64,000 nt of DNA from MAG-120531 sp963934855 (GCA_963934855.1 CAWWAC010000006.1:1-64000); one strand, 5' to 3'; counted from the first letter of the stretch, positions 53,308 through 62,476 are shown. A program made the numbers and translations. Notes: generated by a model not told the origin, from the sequence alone.

Positions 53308-55152
53308 ATGAAAAATACTATTTTTAAAAATATCAAAGGAGATCTTTTTGGAGGAATTACAGCAGGGATTGTAGCCCTACCTCTAGCACTGGCTTTTGGA
53401 GTCTCATCTGGTCTTGGTCCAGATGCTGGTTTATACGGCGCCATTTTTATAGGTGTTTTTGCCGCTATTTTTGGCGGAACCTCCACACAAATTAGTGGGC
53501 CAACAGCTCCCATGACTGCCATGAGTTTGTTGGTAGTCTCTGGAATAGTGGCTAGTAATAACGGAGACATTTCTAAAGCACTCCCTATTATTCTTGCCGT
53601 ATTTTTATTGGCAGGACTCATACAAATTACACTTGGAATAAGTGGCATAGGAAAATATATTAGGTATATTCCCTATCCGGTGGTATCTGGATTTATGACC
53701 GCTATTGGAGTGATTATAATCATCACTCAATTACTGCCTAGTTTAGGGTATTCGCCTAAGGATGATCTTCAATACGTCAATAGATTTAAGGCCCAAGCAG
53801 AAGAAGTCTTACTGGAAAAAATATTAAAAGATGAAGCCGACCAAGGATATTTAGTCTTAGAAGATTTTACTGAAACTCAAAAAAGAGCAGCGCTAGTAAG
53901 TCCCCAAGACATACAAGTAGAAGCGCAACTATTAGCTAAAGATCAAGCCAAAACAGTTTGGGGTACTCTAAAGGTGTTGCCAAACGCACTTAAAAATATT
54001 AATTATTTAGAATTAGCGCTGGCGGTGGGGACCATCTTTATTATATTTGGTTTTAAACGCATTACAACAGCAGTACCTAGCACCTTAATAGCACTGCTTG
54101 TTGTCTCTGGAATTGCAGTGGGCTTTAATTTAAACTACCTCACCATTGCAGCCATTCCTCAAGGTTTTCCCATGCCACACTTAGAGTTATTTACGGCCTT
54201 TGAACTAAGTGCTCTAGCACCCTATATCTTTACGGCCCTGTCGTTAGCCCTATTAGGTGCTATTGACTCTTTGCTGACCTCTGTAGTGGCAGACAATATG
54301 ACTAAAACCAAGCACCAGCCCAACAAAGAACTTATTGGCCAAGGAATAGGAAACAGTGTAGCAGCAGTATTTGGCGGTATTCCAGGTGCAGGAGCTACCA
54401 TTAGAACAGTGGTTAATATTAATGCAGGAGGTAAAACAAGGCTGTCTGGCGTCATAGCGGGAATTTTATTATTGGTTGTTTTATTAGTCTTAGGGCCCAT
54501 AGCCTCTAAAATACCAGCAGCAGTCTTAGCAGGAATTCTCATCACTGTAGGAATTGGAGTAATGGATTATAAAGGCCTAAGAGCCATCCCTTATATTCCA
54601 CGCTCAGAAGTTGCTATTATGTTACTAGTGATGATCTTATCTGTCTTTTGGGACTTAGTAAGCGCTGTAGGAATTGGTTTGGTATTGGCTTCCCTAATTT
54701 TTATGAAAAAAATGGGTGATGTCACCGCGGAGGAATCTAATATTGAAAGGCTAGAATCTTCTATAGACAGCTCCTGGGAAGACGAAAAAACACTCCCTAA
54801 AAATCTATTAGAAAAAGTATTTATAAAACACCTAAATGGTCCGGTCTTTTTTGGTGCTACTAGTGAATTACAAGCCCTGTCTCTTCAAATTCCAAAAGAG
54901 GCAAGCGCCGTAATTATAAGGATGGAGAAGGTCCCCTATCTAGACCAATCTGGTTTGTATACCTTAGAAGACATTACGCTCAATTTAAGGCAGAAAGATA
55001 TACAAGTATTATTTGTAGGGGTTCAAAAACAACCCCTCTATTTACTAAAAAAAATTAAAATAGTACCAGACCTCATTCCAGCAAAAGATATTTATAAGTA
55101 TTTTACAGATTGTGTAAAAGACCTGAGCGCTTTTAAAGAAGAAAGGCTTTAG
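53308..55152 (+). CDS. SulP family anion transporter linked to carbonic anhydrase
   Basis: A 614-residue transporter, probably for bicarbonate given its neighbour; sulfate is the alternative. Membrane segments run from IKGDLFGGITAGIVALPLAL, with the conserved TQISGPTAPMTAMSLLVV and the core MTKTKHQPNKELIGQGIGNS; a STAS domain occupies about 505-600. Between membrane segments, residues about 151-218 form a charged, hydrophilic insertion of about 60 residues that is absent from the SulP protein at 27882. Its role is unknown. The upstream gap is 71 bases, so co-transcription with the carbonic anhydrase gene is likely. Confidence 0.92.
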   Translation: MKNTIFKNIKGDLFGGITAGIVALPLALAFGVSSGLGPDAGLYGAIFIGVFAAIFGGTSTQISGPTAPMTAMSLLVVSGIVASNNGDISKALPIILAVFLLAGLIQITLGISGIGKYIRYIPYPVVSGFMTAIGVIIIITQLLPSLGYSPKDDLQYVNRFKAQAEEVLLEKILKDEADQGYLVLEDFTETQKRAALVSPQDIQVEAQLLAKDQAKTVWGTLKVLPNALKNINYLELALAVGTIFIIFGFKRITTAVPSTLIALLVVSGIAVGFNLNYLTIAAIPQGFPMPHLELFTAFELSALAPYIFTALSLALLGAIDSLLTSVVADNMTKTKHQPNKELIGQGIGNSVAAVFGGIPGAGATIRTVVNINAGGKTRLSGVIAGILLLVVLLVLGPIASKIPAAVLAGILITVGIGVMDYKGLRAIPYIPRSEVAIMLLVMILSVFWDLVSAVGIGLVLASLIFMKKMGDVTAEESNIERLESSIDSSWEDEKTLPKNLLEKVFIKHLNGPVFFGATSELQALSLQIPKEASAVIIRMEKVPYLDQSGLYTLEDITLNLRQKDIQVLFVGVQKQPLYLLKKIKIVPDLIPAKDIYKYFTDCVKDLSAFKEERL

Positions 55153-55219
55153 GGTTCGTTGGAATATATTAAATTTGTGATCTTAATCTCTTGTGCAAAA
55201 TGCACAATATGACTTAGCC

Positions 55220-56239
55220 ATGGTAGATCAATTAAAAAAACATTTAGAAACAATAGCCGCATTTCACTCTAAAGATTTGGCGGCAATTGAATCTTTTAGA
55301 ATAGCGTATTTAGGGAAAAAAGGGGTTTTAACAGATTTGTTTGCCGCTTTTAAAAAGGTGCCTAATGAAGAGAAAAAAGCCTTTGGCCAACTGCTTAATG
55401 AACTTAAAGAAGCGGCTACTGAAAAAATAAATTCTCTTAAAGAAACCTTAGAAGAAGGTCAAACTAAAGTAGGTGTTTATGGAGATTTAACAAGGCCTGG
55501 AGCCCCTATTGCTCTGGGTTCAAGACATCCAATTTCTCTGGTTAAAAACCAAATCATTGAAATCTTTTCAAGAATAGGGTTTAATGTATCTGAAGGACCA
55601 GAAATGGAAGATGATTGGCATAATTTTACAGCCTTAAACCTCCCAGAATACCATCCTGCTAGAGATATGCAGGACACCTTTTTCATTCAAACAAATCCAG
55701 ACATATTATTGAGAACTCATACTTCATCTGTTCAGGTGAGGTATATGGAAAACAATACCCCTCCCATTAGAACCATCTCTCCAGGAAGGGTTTTTAGAAA
55801 TGAAGCTATTTCTGCAAGGTCACACTGTTTTTTTCACCAAGTAGAAGGTTTGTACATAGATAAAGATGTTTCCTTTGCAGATTTAAAACAAACCCTTCAA
55901 TTTTTTACAGAGTCCCTATTTGGAAAGTCTAAAATTAGATTGAGGCCCTCTTATTTTCCTTTTACTGAACCCAGCGCGGAGGTAGACGTTTATTGGGGAT
56001 TAGAAACAGAAACAGACTATAAAATGACTAAGGGAACCGGCTGGTTAGAAATCATGGGGTGTGGAATGGTAGACCCCAATGTATTAAAAAATTGCGGCAT
56101 TGATCCTCAAGAATACTCTGGCTTTGCATTTGGAATGGGAATAGACAGAATTGCCTTACTCCTTCACCAAATTTCTGATATTAGGCTTTTGAGTGAAAAT
56201 GATATTAGGTTTCTCTCTCAATTCAAAAGTGCCTTCTAG
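55220..56239 (+). CDS. pheS: Phenylalanine--tRNA ligase alpha subunit
   Basis: The catalytic subunit of the (alpha-beta)2 enzyme that charges tRNA-Phe. From the ATG at 55220 it has 339 residues: an N-terminal coiled coil with YLGKKGVLTDLF and class II motifs such as HPISLVKNQIIEIFSRIGF, motif 2 (SPGRVFRNEAISARSHCFFH) and motif 3 (FAFGMGIDRIALLLH). A GTG at 55193 would extend it by 9 residues. pheT is not next to it, as is common in Bacteroidetes. The convergent CYTH gene follows. Confidence 0.95.
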   Translation: MVDQLKKHLETIAAFHSKDLAAIESFRIAYLGKKGVLTDLFAAFKKVPNEEKKAFGQLLNELKEAATEKINSLKETLEEGQTKVGVYGDLTRPGAPIALGSRHPISLVKNQIIEIFSRIGFNVSEGPEMEDDWHNFTALNLPEYHPARDMQDTFFIQTNPDILLRTHTSSVQVRYMENNTPPIRTISPGRVFRNEAISARSHCFFHQVEGLYIDKDVSFADLKQTLQFFTESLFGKSKIRLRPSYFPFTEPSAEVDVYWGLETETDYKMTKGTGWLEIMGCGMVDPNVLKNCGIDPQEYSGFAFGMGIDRIALLLHQISDIRLLSENDIRFLSQFKSAF

Positions 56240-56345
56240 GATATAAATCAGTCATTTTTAGATTAAAAAGCATTTTAAAAATATTTTCAGTCTCTCTAAT
56301 AAGCTGAGTTTGTGAGTTAAAAATTTTTAATGTTGGCCATAGGCC

Positions 56346-56813
56346 CTACCATTTTGTAAAAGGTTTTTCACTTAAAGAAGCATTGTAATAAGCTGTATTA
56401 CCAGTGACTTCTTCCCCCAACCAGGCTGGCTTTTCAAAACTATCTGTGGCTTGGTTCAATTCAATTTCAGCCACTACCAAACCCTCGTTAAGCCCTTTAA
56501 AAATATCTATTTCAAAAATATGAAAGCCAACAGCTACTTCATACCTTGTTTTTTCAATAATCCCCTCCTTACAAAGTTTTAAAAGGGCCTTTGCCTCTTC
56601 TAAAGAAATATTTTTCTCCCACTCAAATCTTGTAGTTCCGTCACTAGAGCCAATCCCTTTAATGGTAATCCAACCAGAACTGTCAGAGATCCTAATTCTT
56701 ACCGTCCTATTGAGGTCTGTGCTTAAAAATCCCTGAGATAATTGAGTGGCACTGCTTGCAGACATAATAAAAGAATGATCCTTCACTAAAAACTTTCTCT
56801 CAATTTCTATCAT
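56346..56813 (-). CDS. CYTH domain-containing protein
   Basis: A 155-residue triphosphate tunnel enzyme-like protein. The ExExK signature is at the N-terminus (MIEIERKFLV), and basic/acidic residues of the tunnel follow (NRTVRIRISDSSGWITIKG, RFEWEKNISLEEAKALLKL, VVAEIELN). Relatives hydrolyse tripolyphosphate or nucleoside triphosphates; the substrate here is unknown. It is divergent from dinB and convergent with pheS. Confidence 0.9.
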   Translation of the reverse strand: MIEIERKFLVKDHSFIMSASSATQLSQGFLSTDLNRTVRIRISDSSGWITIKGIGSSDGTTRFEWEKNISLEEAKALLKLCKEGIIEKTRYEVAVGFHIFEIDIFKGLNEGLVVAEIELNQATDSFEKPAWLGEEVTGNTAYYNASLSEKPFTKW

Positions 56814-56881
56814 ATAGCATAAAGATAGTAAAGCTTTGTAATTCTGCTTTCACTATTTTTAAAATATACTTTAATTGGTAG

Positions 56882-56889
56882 TACATTTG
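56882..56889 (+). promoter_or_regulatory. Possible dinB -7 element
   Basis: TACATTTG fits TAnnTTTG and lies only 7 bases before the dinB ATG, which would give an almost leaderless transcript. No fitting -33 TTG is seen. Confidence 0.25.
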
Positions 56890-56896
56890 AAAACAG

Positions 56897-58003
56897 ATGA
56901 GTTCCCCAACAAAAAGGATATTAGAAAGAAAAATTATCCACATAGACATGGATGCCTTTTTTGCTTCTGTAGAACAGCTAGACCATCCTGAGCTTCAAGG
57001 CAAACCAATTGCAGTAGGGGGTGGAGAAAAAAGAGGCGTGGTAGCAGCCGCTAGCTATGAGGCCAGAAAATTTGGAGTGAAGTCTGCCATGGCTAGCGCA
57101 TTGGCTATAAAAAAATGCCCGCAGCTTATTTTTGTCAAACCACGGTTTGAACGTTACAAAGAAATCTCCCTTCAAATTAGAAGTATTTTTCTATCCTATA
57201 CAGATTTAGTAGAACCTCTTTCTTTAGATGAGGCTTATTTAGACGTTACAGAAAATAAAAAAGGAAATCCTTCGGCCAGTCTCATGGCCCAAGAAATTAG
57301 AAAAAAGATTTATGAAAAAACAGGACTCACCGCCTCTGCAGGTATTTCCATTAATAAGTTTGTAGCCAAAATTGCAAGTGATTATAACAAACCCAATGGT
57401 CAAAAAACAATTGCACCAGAAGAAGTACTTCTCTTTTTAGAACAATTAGACATCAGAAAATTCTTTGGTATTGGCCAAGTTACAGCAGACAAGATGTATG
57501 CCATTGGGATATTTACTGGCTTAGATTTAAAATTAAAATCTGAGCTTTTTTTAAGCCAGCAATTTGGCAAAAGCGGGCGCTACTTCTATCAAGCAGTTAG
57601 GGGTATTCATTTAAGTGAAGTAAAACCACATAGGCTGCAAAAGTCTGTGGGAGCAGAGAGAACTTTTTCTGAAAATATTAGCAGTGAGGTCTTTTTAAAG
57701 GAAAAAATCACTAAAGTTGCAAAAGAGCTCTCTAAAAGATTAGCAACATCTAAGCTAGCAGGTAAAACCATTACACTTAAGCTAAAATATTCGGACTTTA
57801 ACCTTCAAACTAGGTCAAAAACTATTGCTTATTATATTTCAGATGCCCATTTAATAGAAGAGATCGCAAAAGAACTGCTCTATCAAGAGCCCTTAGAAAA
57901 CTCGGTGCGTCTATTAGGTATTTCATTGAGTAAACTAAACAATGAAGAAAAAACAAAAAATTCACAGACCCCCATTAGTGTGCAGCTTTATATAGATTTT
58001 TAA
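56897..58003 (+). CDS. dinB: DNA polymerase IV
   Basis: A Y-family translesion DNA polymerase of 368 residues. Catalytic motifs are present: IHIDMDAFFASVEQ (first Asp) and SLDEAYLDVT (second Asp and Glu). The helix-hairpin-helix region and the little-finger domain (RLQKSVGAERTFSENIS, TSKLAGKTITLKLKYSDFNL) follow. The protein ends TPISVQLYIDF and carries no obvious beta-clamp motif beyond a QLYIDF-like end. It is alone between CYTH (divergent) and pyk (convergent). I see no LexA-type site upstream. Confidence 0.95.
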   Translation: MSSPTKRILERKIIHIDMDAFFASVEQLDHPELQGKPIAVGGGEKRGVVAAASYEARKFGVKSAMASALAIKKCPQLIFVKPRFERYKEISLQIRSIFLSYTDLVEPLSLDEAYLDVTENKKGNPSASLMAQEIRKKIYEKTGLTASAGISINKFVAKIASDYNKPNGQKTIAPEEVLLFLEQLDIRKFFGIGQVTADKMYAIGIFTGLDLKLKSELFLSQQFGKSGRYFYQAVRGIHLSEVKPHRLQKSVGAERTFSENISSEVFLKEKITKVAKELSKRLATSKLAGKTITLKLKYSDFNLQTRSKTIAYYISDAHLIEEIAKELLYQEPLENSVRLLGISLSKLNNEEKTKNSQTPISVQLYIDF

Positions 58004-58074
58004 ATATAAAGACGCACACCATATGTTATAGGGCTTATTTTTAACACCCAAAAAACTATTGGGGTTATTATGTA

Positions 58075-59505
58075 TTATAAAATATCAGATATTTTTAATG
58101 TATTCACCATGCCTCTTTCCTTAATAGGCATTGAAGCTAAGTTAATAATCATATCTCCTTTGGTTACATAACCTGCCTCCTTAGCCATATTATTTAAGTC
58201 TTCAATGGTTTGGTCTGTAGAAACCATACTGTCATAATAGAATGCTTTTACGCCCCACAACAAATCTAACTGAGTTAGAATTCTCTTATTAGAAGTAAAT
58301 ACTAAAATATGAGAAGCAGGTCTCCATGCAGAGATTTGGTAAGCAGTATAACCACTATTGGTCAAAGTAGAAATGGCAGTGGCATTTATCTCATTGGCCA
58401 TAATGGCTGCGTGGTAACAAACAGACTTAGTCATGTACCGTCTTGTGCGCTCTTTTGGGGGCGCCAATGGCACCTGGATAAGGTCTGAGTGCTCTACAGC
58501 TCTTAATATACTACTCATCTTCTCAATTACTTGAACAGGGTATTTACCCACAGAAGTTTCTCCAGAAAGCATGACAGCGTCTGCGCCATCCATTACAGAG
58601 TTAGCCACGTCATTCACTTCTGCTCTTGTAGGAGTGAGGCTGTCTATCATAGTCTCCATCATTTGGGTAGCAATAATAATGGGTTTGCGGGCATGCTTGG
58701 CTTTTAATACCAACTGCTTTTGAATTAAGGGAACTTCTTCTGCTGGAATTTCTACTCCCAAATCTCCACGAGCAACCATTAATGCGTCTGTGTGCTGAAT
58801 AATTTCATCAATATTTTCTATAGCCTCTGGCTTTTCAATTTTAGAAATAATAGGGATTTTAACATCTGAATGTTTGGCAATTAATTCTTGTAGGTCTATA
58901 ATGTCTTGACTAAAACGTACAAAAGAGAGCGCCATCCAATCTACTTTCTCCCCAATAGCAAAAATAGCATCCTTTATATCCTTCTCTGTTAAAGCAGGTA
59001 AAGATACCTTCGTATTTGGAAGGTTTACTCCTTTTTTAGATTTTAAAGGACCTCCCTGAATGACCTTAGTAAGTACTTCATCTGTGCCGTTGGTGCTCAC
59101 CACTTCAAACATAAGCTTACCGTCATCTAAAAGCACGCGTTCTCTAGCTTTTACATCCTTAGGAAAGCTTTTATAAGTCATATAAGCCCTAGAAGCATTC
59201 CCTACAAATGGAGTTCCAGTAGCAAATGTAAATGCGTCACCAGGCACAACCGTTACATCGTCTTCCATCACACCAACTCTTAATTTTGGGCCTTGAAGAT
59301 CTGCCAGTATAGAAGTGTACAATCCTAACTCTTCATTGAGTTCTCTAATCATTTTAATTCTCTCACTCACATCTGCGTAATCTGCATGAGAAAAATTAAT
59401 CCTAAACACATTAACCCCAGCTAACATCATATCTCTCAAGATAGATTTTGAACTTGTAGCGGGTCCTAGGGTAGCTACTATTTTTGTTTTTTTAGCACTT
59501 GGCAT
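58075..59505 (-). CDS. pyk: Pyruvate kinase
   Basis: The last step of glycolysis, making ATP and pyruvate from phosphoenolpyruvate. The 476 residues contain the barrel start KTKIVATLGPATSSKSILRD, the K+/Mg2+ site region VFRINFSHADYADV, PIISKIEKPEAIENIDEII (active-site Lys), VARGDLGVEIPAEEVP and MLSGETSVGKYP. Length is normal. Its start is next to the IPExxxVDY gene (1 base gap), so both are probably translated from one message. Confidence 0.96.
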   Translation of the reverse strand: MPSAKKTKIVATLGPATSSKSILRDMMLAGVNVFRINFSHADYADVSERIKMIRELNEELGLYTSILADLQGPKLRVGVMEDDVTVVPGDAFTFATGTPFVGNASRAYMTYKSFPKDVKARERVLLDDGKLMFEVVSTNGTDEVLTKVIQGGPLKSKKGVNLPNTKVSLPALTEKDIKDAIFAIGEKVDWMALSFVRFSQDIIDLQELIAKHSDVKIPIISKIEKPEAIENIDEIIQHTDALMVARGDLGVEIPAEEVPLIQKQLVLKAKHARKPIIIATQMMETMIDSLTPTRAEVNDVANSVMDGADAVMLSGETSVGKYPVQVIEKMSSILRAVEHSDLIQVPLAPPKERTRRYMTKSVCYHAAIMANEINATAISTLTNSGYTAYQISAWRPASHILVFTSNKRILTQLDLLWGVKAFYYDSMVSTDQTIEDLNNMAKEAGYVTKGDMIINLASMPIKERGMVNTLKISDIL

Positions 59506-59506
59506 A

Positions 59507-59971
59507 TTAAAAAATTAAGTTATTTTTAGATTTTATTTGGTTGCAATCTATTTCAAAAGCGGTTACAATAACAGCTATTTGTTTTAATTGAGCCACCAAC
59601 TGAGCTATATTTAGATATCCTTCATCTTCAATCTTTAAAAAAAAATCAACCCCTTTGTGCTCAGGAATTAAATACTGCTTTTTTTCTAAAAGTGTTTCGC
59701 TGAAAAGATCTTGTGATTCTAATGCAACTGAACTAAGCTGCTTATTAGATAATAGTACCCAATAAGAGTCTGTCCGGGTATCTTGCCAATCAAACACAGA
59801 AAATTTAGCGGCTGTGTTTAAATCAAGATTATTTTTTTGCCTTTTAAATTTTGTTTTTAGATGTATGTTTAACCAATAGACCAAACGGTAGGCTTCAAGA
59901 GAAGTATGAATGGCTATTAGTGAATACTCAGCATCATAAAAATTAATAGAAATTTTACGCACCGCCGGCAT
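59507..59971 (-). CDS. IPExxxVDY family protein
   Basis: A 154-residue protein named for its motif, seen here as IPEHKGVDF (Phe for Tyr). There is no signal or membrane segment. The family occurs in Bacteroidetes next to fatty-acid and glycolysis genes, with unknown function. Here it sits between rnc (121 bases upstream) and pyk (1 base downstream), the same order as in other flavobacteria by my recollection. The -7 element TATATTTG lies 20 bases before its ATG. Confidence 0.88.
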   Translation of the reverse strand: MPAVRKISINFYDAEYSLIAIHTSLEAYRLVYWLNIHLKTKFKRQKNNLDLNTAAKFSVFDWQDTRTDSYWVLLSNKQLSSVALESQDLFSETLLEKKQYLIPEHKGVDFFLKIEDEGYLNIAQLVAQLKQIAVIVTAFEIDCNQIKSKNNLIF

Positions 59972-59990
59972 ATATAATTCTGTATTTAAA

Positions 59991-59998
59991 CAAATATA
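59991..59998 (-). promoter_or_regulatory. Possible -7 element for IPExxxVDY-pyk
   Basis: TATATTTG on the - strand fits TAnnTTTG, 20 bases before the ATG at 59971. It would let the pyk pair be transcribed separately from rnc. No clear TTG upstream. Confidence 0.35.
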
Positions 59999-60091
59999 TG
60001 TATTAAACGCTTGCTACAGGCAGGGCCCAGTGCTTAAAGTGTATAAAAAATTACGAAAACGATTGAATTAGGGCCTCTGATGTAAAACTTT

Positions 60092-60841
60092 TTAAATTCC
60101 AGCGGCTCCTTCCTTCATCTTTTCCTGCAAAACAAAAAATGCCCGTTTAGATGCGTTCTCTTCTGCTTTCTTTTTAGAGGTAGCCCGGCCTTTTGCCACC
60201 ACTTGTTTATCTATAAATAGCTTTACAGAAAAATGCTTTATGGGATCATTGCCAGAATCTTCATACACCTGAAAATTAAAAGCTTTTTTTTCTTTTTGAC
60301 ACCATTCTATCAATAGACTTTTATAGGAAATAACCTTGCCTTCTAGCTTGGCAATATCTACATGGGGCTCAATAATTTTTAGGTAAATAAAACGCTCACA
60401 GTACTTATAGCCTTTGTCTAAGTAAATAGCCCCTACCAAGGCTTCAAAAACATTTCCGTGAATATTCTCTCCAAAATGATCTTTGTGAACCTTAGAGTCT
60501 ACAAAAGAAAGGAGTTGTAGTTCCTTTCCCAATTCGTTTAGATGTTCTCTACTCACAATTTTAGACCTCATTTTAGTGAGGTATCCCTCATCTGCAGTGG
60601 GTACTTCATTAAAAATATACTTAGAAATAATAGCGCCCAACATAGCGTCTCCTAAAAACTCAAGACGCTCGTAGTTTAAAGGATTCCCAAAAGGATCTTT
60701 TAGATGAAGTGACCTGTGAATAAATGCCTTCTTGTAAATGGAAAGGTCTTTGGGCCTAAAACCTATAATTTGCCTTATTCCCATAAAAAAATCTCCGTCT
60801 TCTTTAGAATGAGAATTTAAAATAGGCATGCGCAATTTCAT
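60092..60841 (-). CDS. rnc: Ribonuclease III
   Basis: A double-strand-specific RNase of 249 residues that processes rRNA and mRNA. The nuclease domain has the signature NYERLEFLGDAMLGAI and the second acidic cluster region NVFEALVGAIYLDKGY. A dsRNA-binding domain forms the C-terminal third (YKSLLIEWCQKEKKAFNFQV, KGRATSKKKAEENASKRAF). It follows fabF by 2 bases, so both are probably one message. Confidence 0.95.
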   Translation of the reverse strand: MKLRMPILNSHSKEDGDFFMGIRQIIGFRPKDLSIYKKAFIHRSLHLKDPFGNPLNYERLEFLGDAMLGAIISKYIFNEVPTADEGYLTKMRSKIVSREHLNELGKELQLLSFVDSKVHKDHFGENIHGNVFEALVGAIYLDKGYKYCERFIYLKIIEPHVDIAKLEGKVISYKSLLIEWCQKEKKAFNFQVYEDSGNDPIKHFSVKLFIDKQVVAKGRATSKKKAEENASKRAFFVLQEKMKEGAAGI

Positions 60842-60843
60842 TA

Positions 60844-62097
60844 TTAAGCTTCAAATTTTTTAAACAGTACACAAGCATTATGGCCTCCAAAACCAAAAGT
60901 ATTGCTCATAGCCACCCTTACTTCTCTAGGCTGTGCCTTATTTAAAGTTAAGTTGAGGGTAGGATCTATATTTGGATCTGCCTCTGTGTGGTTAATAGTG
61001 GGAGGAACCAAACTGTATTTCATAGCTAAAATAGACGCAATGGCCTCTATAGCGCCCGCAGCTCCCAATAAGTGGCCTGTCATAGATTTGGTAGAGTTAA
61101 TATTAATAAGTGGGGCATGAATTCCAAAAACCTTAGAAATAGCCTTCAATTCTGCTACGTCTCCAAGTGGTGTAGAAGTTCCATGAGTATTAATAGTATC
61201 TACCTGGTCTGGAGTCATTCCTGCATCTTTTAAACAGTTTTGCATGACCCTTACCACTCCAATTCCCTCCGGATGTGGCGCAGTCATATGATAAGCGTCA
61301 GAGGTCATACCACCCCCGACTACCTCACAATAAATGTGTACGCCTCTAGCTAGCGCATGTTCGTATTCTTCTAAAATAAGAGCTCCCGCTCCTTCTCCTA
61401 AAACAAAGCCATCTCTGTTAGCATCAAATGGTCTAGAAGCTGATTCTGGACTTTCATTTCTAGTAGATAATGCGTGCATGGCGTTAAAACCACCCATACC
61501 AGCAATAGTCACGGCAGCCTCACTTCCTCCAGAGACAATGACGTCACAGTGGCCAAGCCTAATGTAGTTTAAGGCGTCTATAAGAGCATTAGAAGAAGAA
61601 GCACAGGCAGAAACCGTGGCGTAGTTAGGACCCATAAAGCCATGTTTAATAGAGATATTGCCAGGGGCAATATCTGCAATCATTTTTGGAATAAAAAACG
61701 GATTAAAACGGGGAGATCCGTCTCCTGCTGCATAGTTCAATACCTCGTTTTGAAAAGTCTCTAAGCCCCCTATACCTGCGCCCCAAATTACACCTACTCT
61801 AAATTTATCTAACACAGCCTCATGCAAGCCTGCGTCCGCAATGGCCTCATCTGCAGCCACCATAGCATACTGGGCAAATTTATCTAGTTTTCTAGCCTCT
61901 TTTCTATCAAAAAAATCTTCTGGATTATAGCCCTTAAGCTCACAGGCAAATTTTGTTTTAAAGTGGGTATTGTCAAAGTGGGTAATAGGGCCTGCACCAC
62001 TTTTACCTGTCTTTAATGATTCCCAATAAGAAACTATATTGTTACCAATAGGAGTTAAAGCTCCCATTCCAGTAACCACTACGCGCTTTAGTTGCAT
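60844..62097 (-). CDS. fabF: 3-oxoacyl-ACP synthase II
   Basis: The elongating condensing enzyme of type II fatty-acid synthesis, 417 residues. The Cys-His-His triad is visible: nucleophile in TVSACASSSNALIDALNYIR, first His in INTHGTSTPLGDVAELKAI, second His in STKSMTGHLLGAAGAIEAIA. It follows acpP on the same strand, with a terminator hairpin and a -7 promoter element between them, and is followed by rnc after 2 bases. Confidence 0.97.
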   Translation of the reverse strand: MQLKRVVVTGMGALTPIGNNIVSYWESLKTGKSGAGPITHFDNTHFKTKFACELKGYNPEDFFDRKEARKLDKFAQYAMVAADEAIADAGLHEAVLDKFRVGVIWGAGIGGLETFQNEVLNYAAGDGSPRFNPFFIPKMIADIAPGNISIKHGFMGPNYATVSACASSSNALIDALNYIRLGHCDVIVSGGSEAAVTIAGMGGFNAMHALSTRNESPESASRPFDANRDGFVLGEGAGALILEEYEHALARGVHIYCEVVGGGMTSDAYHMTAPHPEGIGVVRVMQNCLKDAGMTPDQVDTINTHGTSTPLGDVAELKAISKVFGIHAPLININSTKSMTGHLLGAAGAIEAIASILAMKYSLVPPTINHTEADPNIDPTLNLTLNKAQPREVRVAMSNTFGFGGHNACVLFKKFEA

Positions 62098-62125
62098 ATA
62101 ATTTATTTTAATTTTATGCTGAATA

Positions 62126-62133
62126 CAAATATA
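62126..62133 (-). promoter_or_regulatory. Possible fabF-rnc -7 element
   Basis: TATATTTG on the - strand, 28 bases before the fabF ATG and directly after the acpP terminator, fits TAnnTTTG. It would give fabF and rnc their own transcript. No clear -33 TTG. Confidence 0.4.
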
Positions 62134-62137
62134 ATTT

Positions 62138-62179
62138 AAAAAAAATTATCCATGCAGTTATACACCACACGGATAATTT
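62138..62179 (-). terminator. Intrinsic terminator between acpP and fabF
   Basis: AAATTATCC (62143-62151) pairs with GGATAATTT (62171-62179), and the helix continues inward with GTG/CAT including one G-U pair (about 12 bp). On the - strand a T run of eight follows the last G-C region. It lies 24 bases after the acpP stop and probably gives acpP a short, abundant message with partial read-through. Confidence 0.65.
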
Positions 62180-62203
62180 ACAATGTTTTAATATATCGTG
62201 AAA

Positions 62204-62437
62204 TTACTTAGCTCCCTCAATATAAGTGATGGCTTGGCCCACAGTAGCAATGTTCTCTGCTTGGTCATCTGGAATTTGGATGTCAAATTCTTTCTCGAAT
62301 TCCATAATTAACTCAACAGTGTCCAATGAATCGGCCCCAAGGTCGTTGGTGAAACTTGCTTCAGTAACAACTTCGTTTTCGTCAACGCCTAATTTATCTA
62401 CGATAATAGCCTTTACTCTTGATGCAATGTCTGACAT
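62204..62437 (-). CDS. acpP: Acyl carrier protein
   Basis: A 77-residue acidic carrier of growing fatty acyl chains. The phosphopantetheine attachment site is S37 in GADSLDTVELIMEFE. It matches the usual 77-80-residue length. It leads the acpP-fabF-rnc group; a terminator lies after it. Confidence 0.97.
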   Translation of the reverse strand: MSDIASRVKAIIVDKLGVDENEVVTEASFTNDLGADSLDTVELIMEFEKEFDIQIPDDQAENIATVGQAITYIEGAK

Positions 62438-62468
62438 AATAATCTGGTTTTTAAATTTTATATGTTTG

Positions 62469-62476
62469 CAAAAATA
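62469..62476 (-). promoter_or_regulatory. Possible acpP -7 element
   Basis: TATTTTTG on the - strand fits TAnnTTTG, 32 bases before the acpP ATG. No TTG is found at 16-21 bases upstream of it. Confidence 0.3.

Noticed and set aside
56240..56345. Palindromes TTAAAAATTTTTAA and GGCCATAGGCC between pheS and CYTH
   Set aside because: The stems are very short or AT-only and lack a following T run, so I do not call a terminator.
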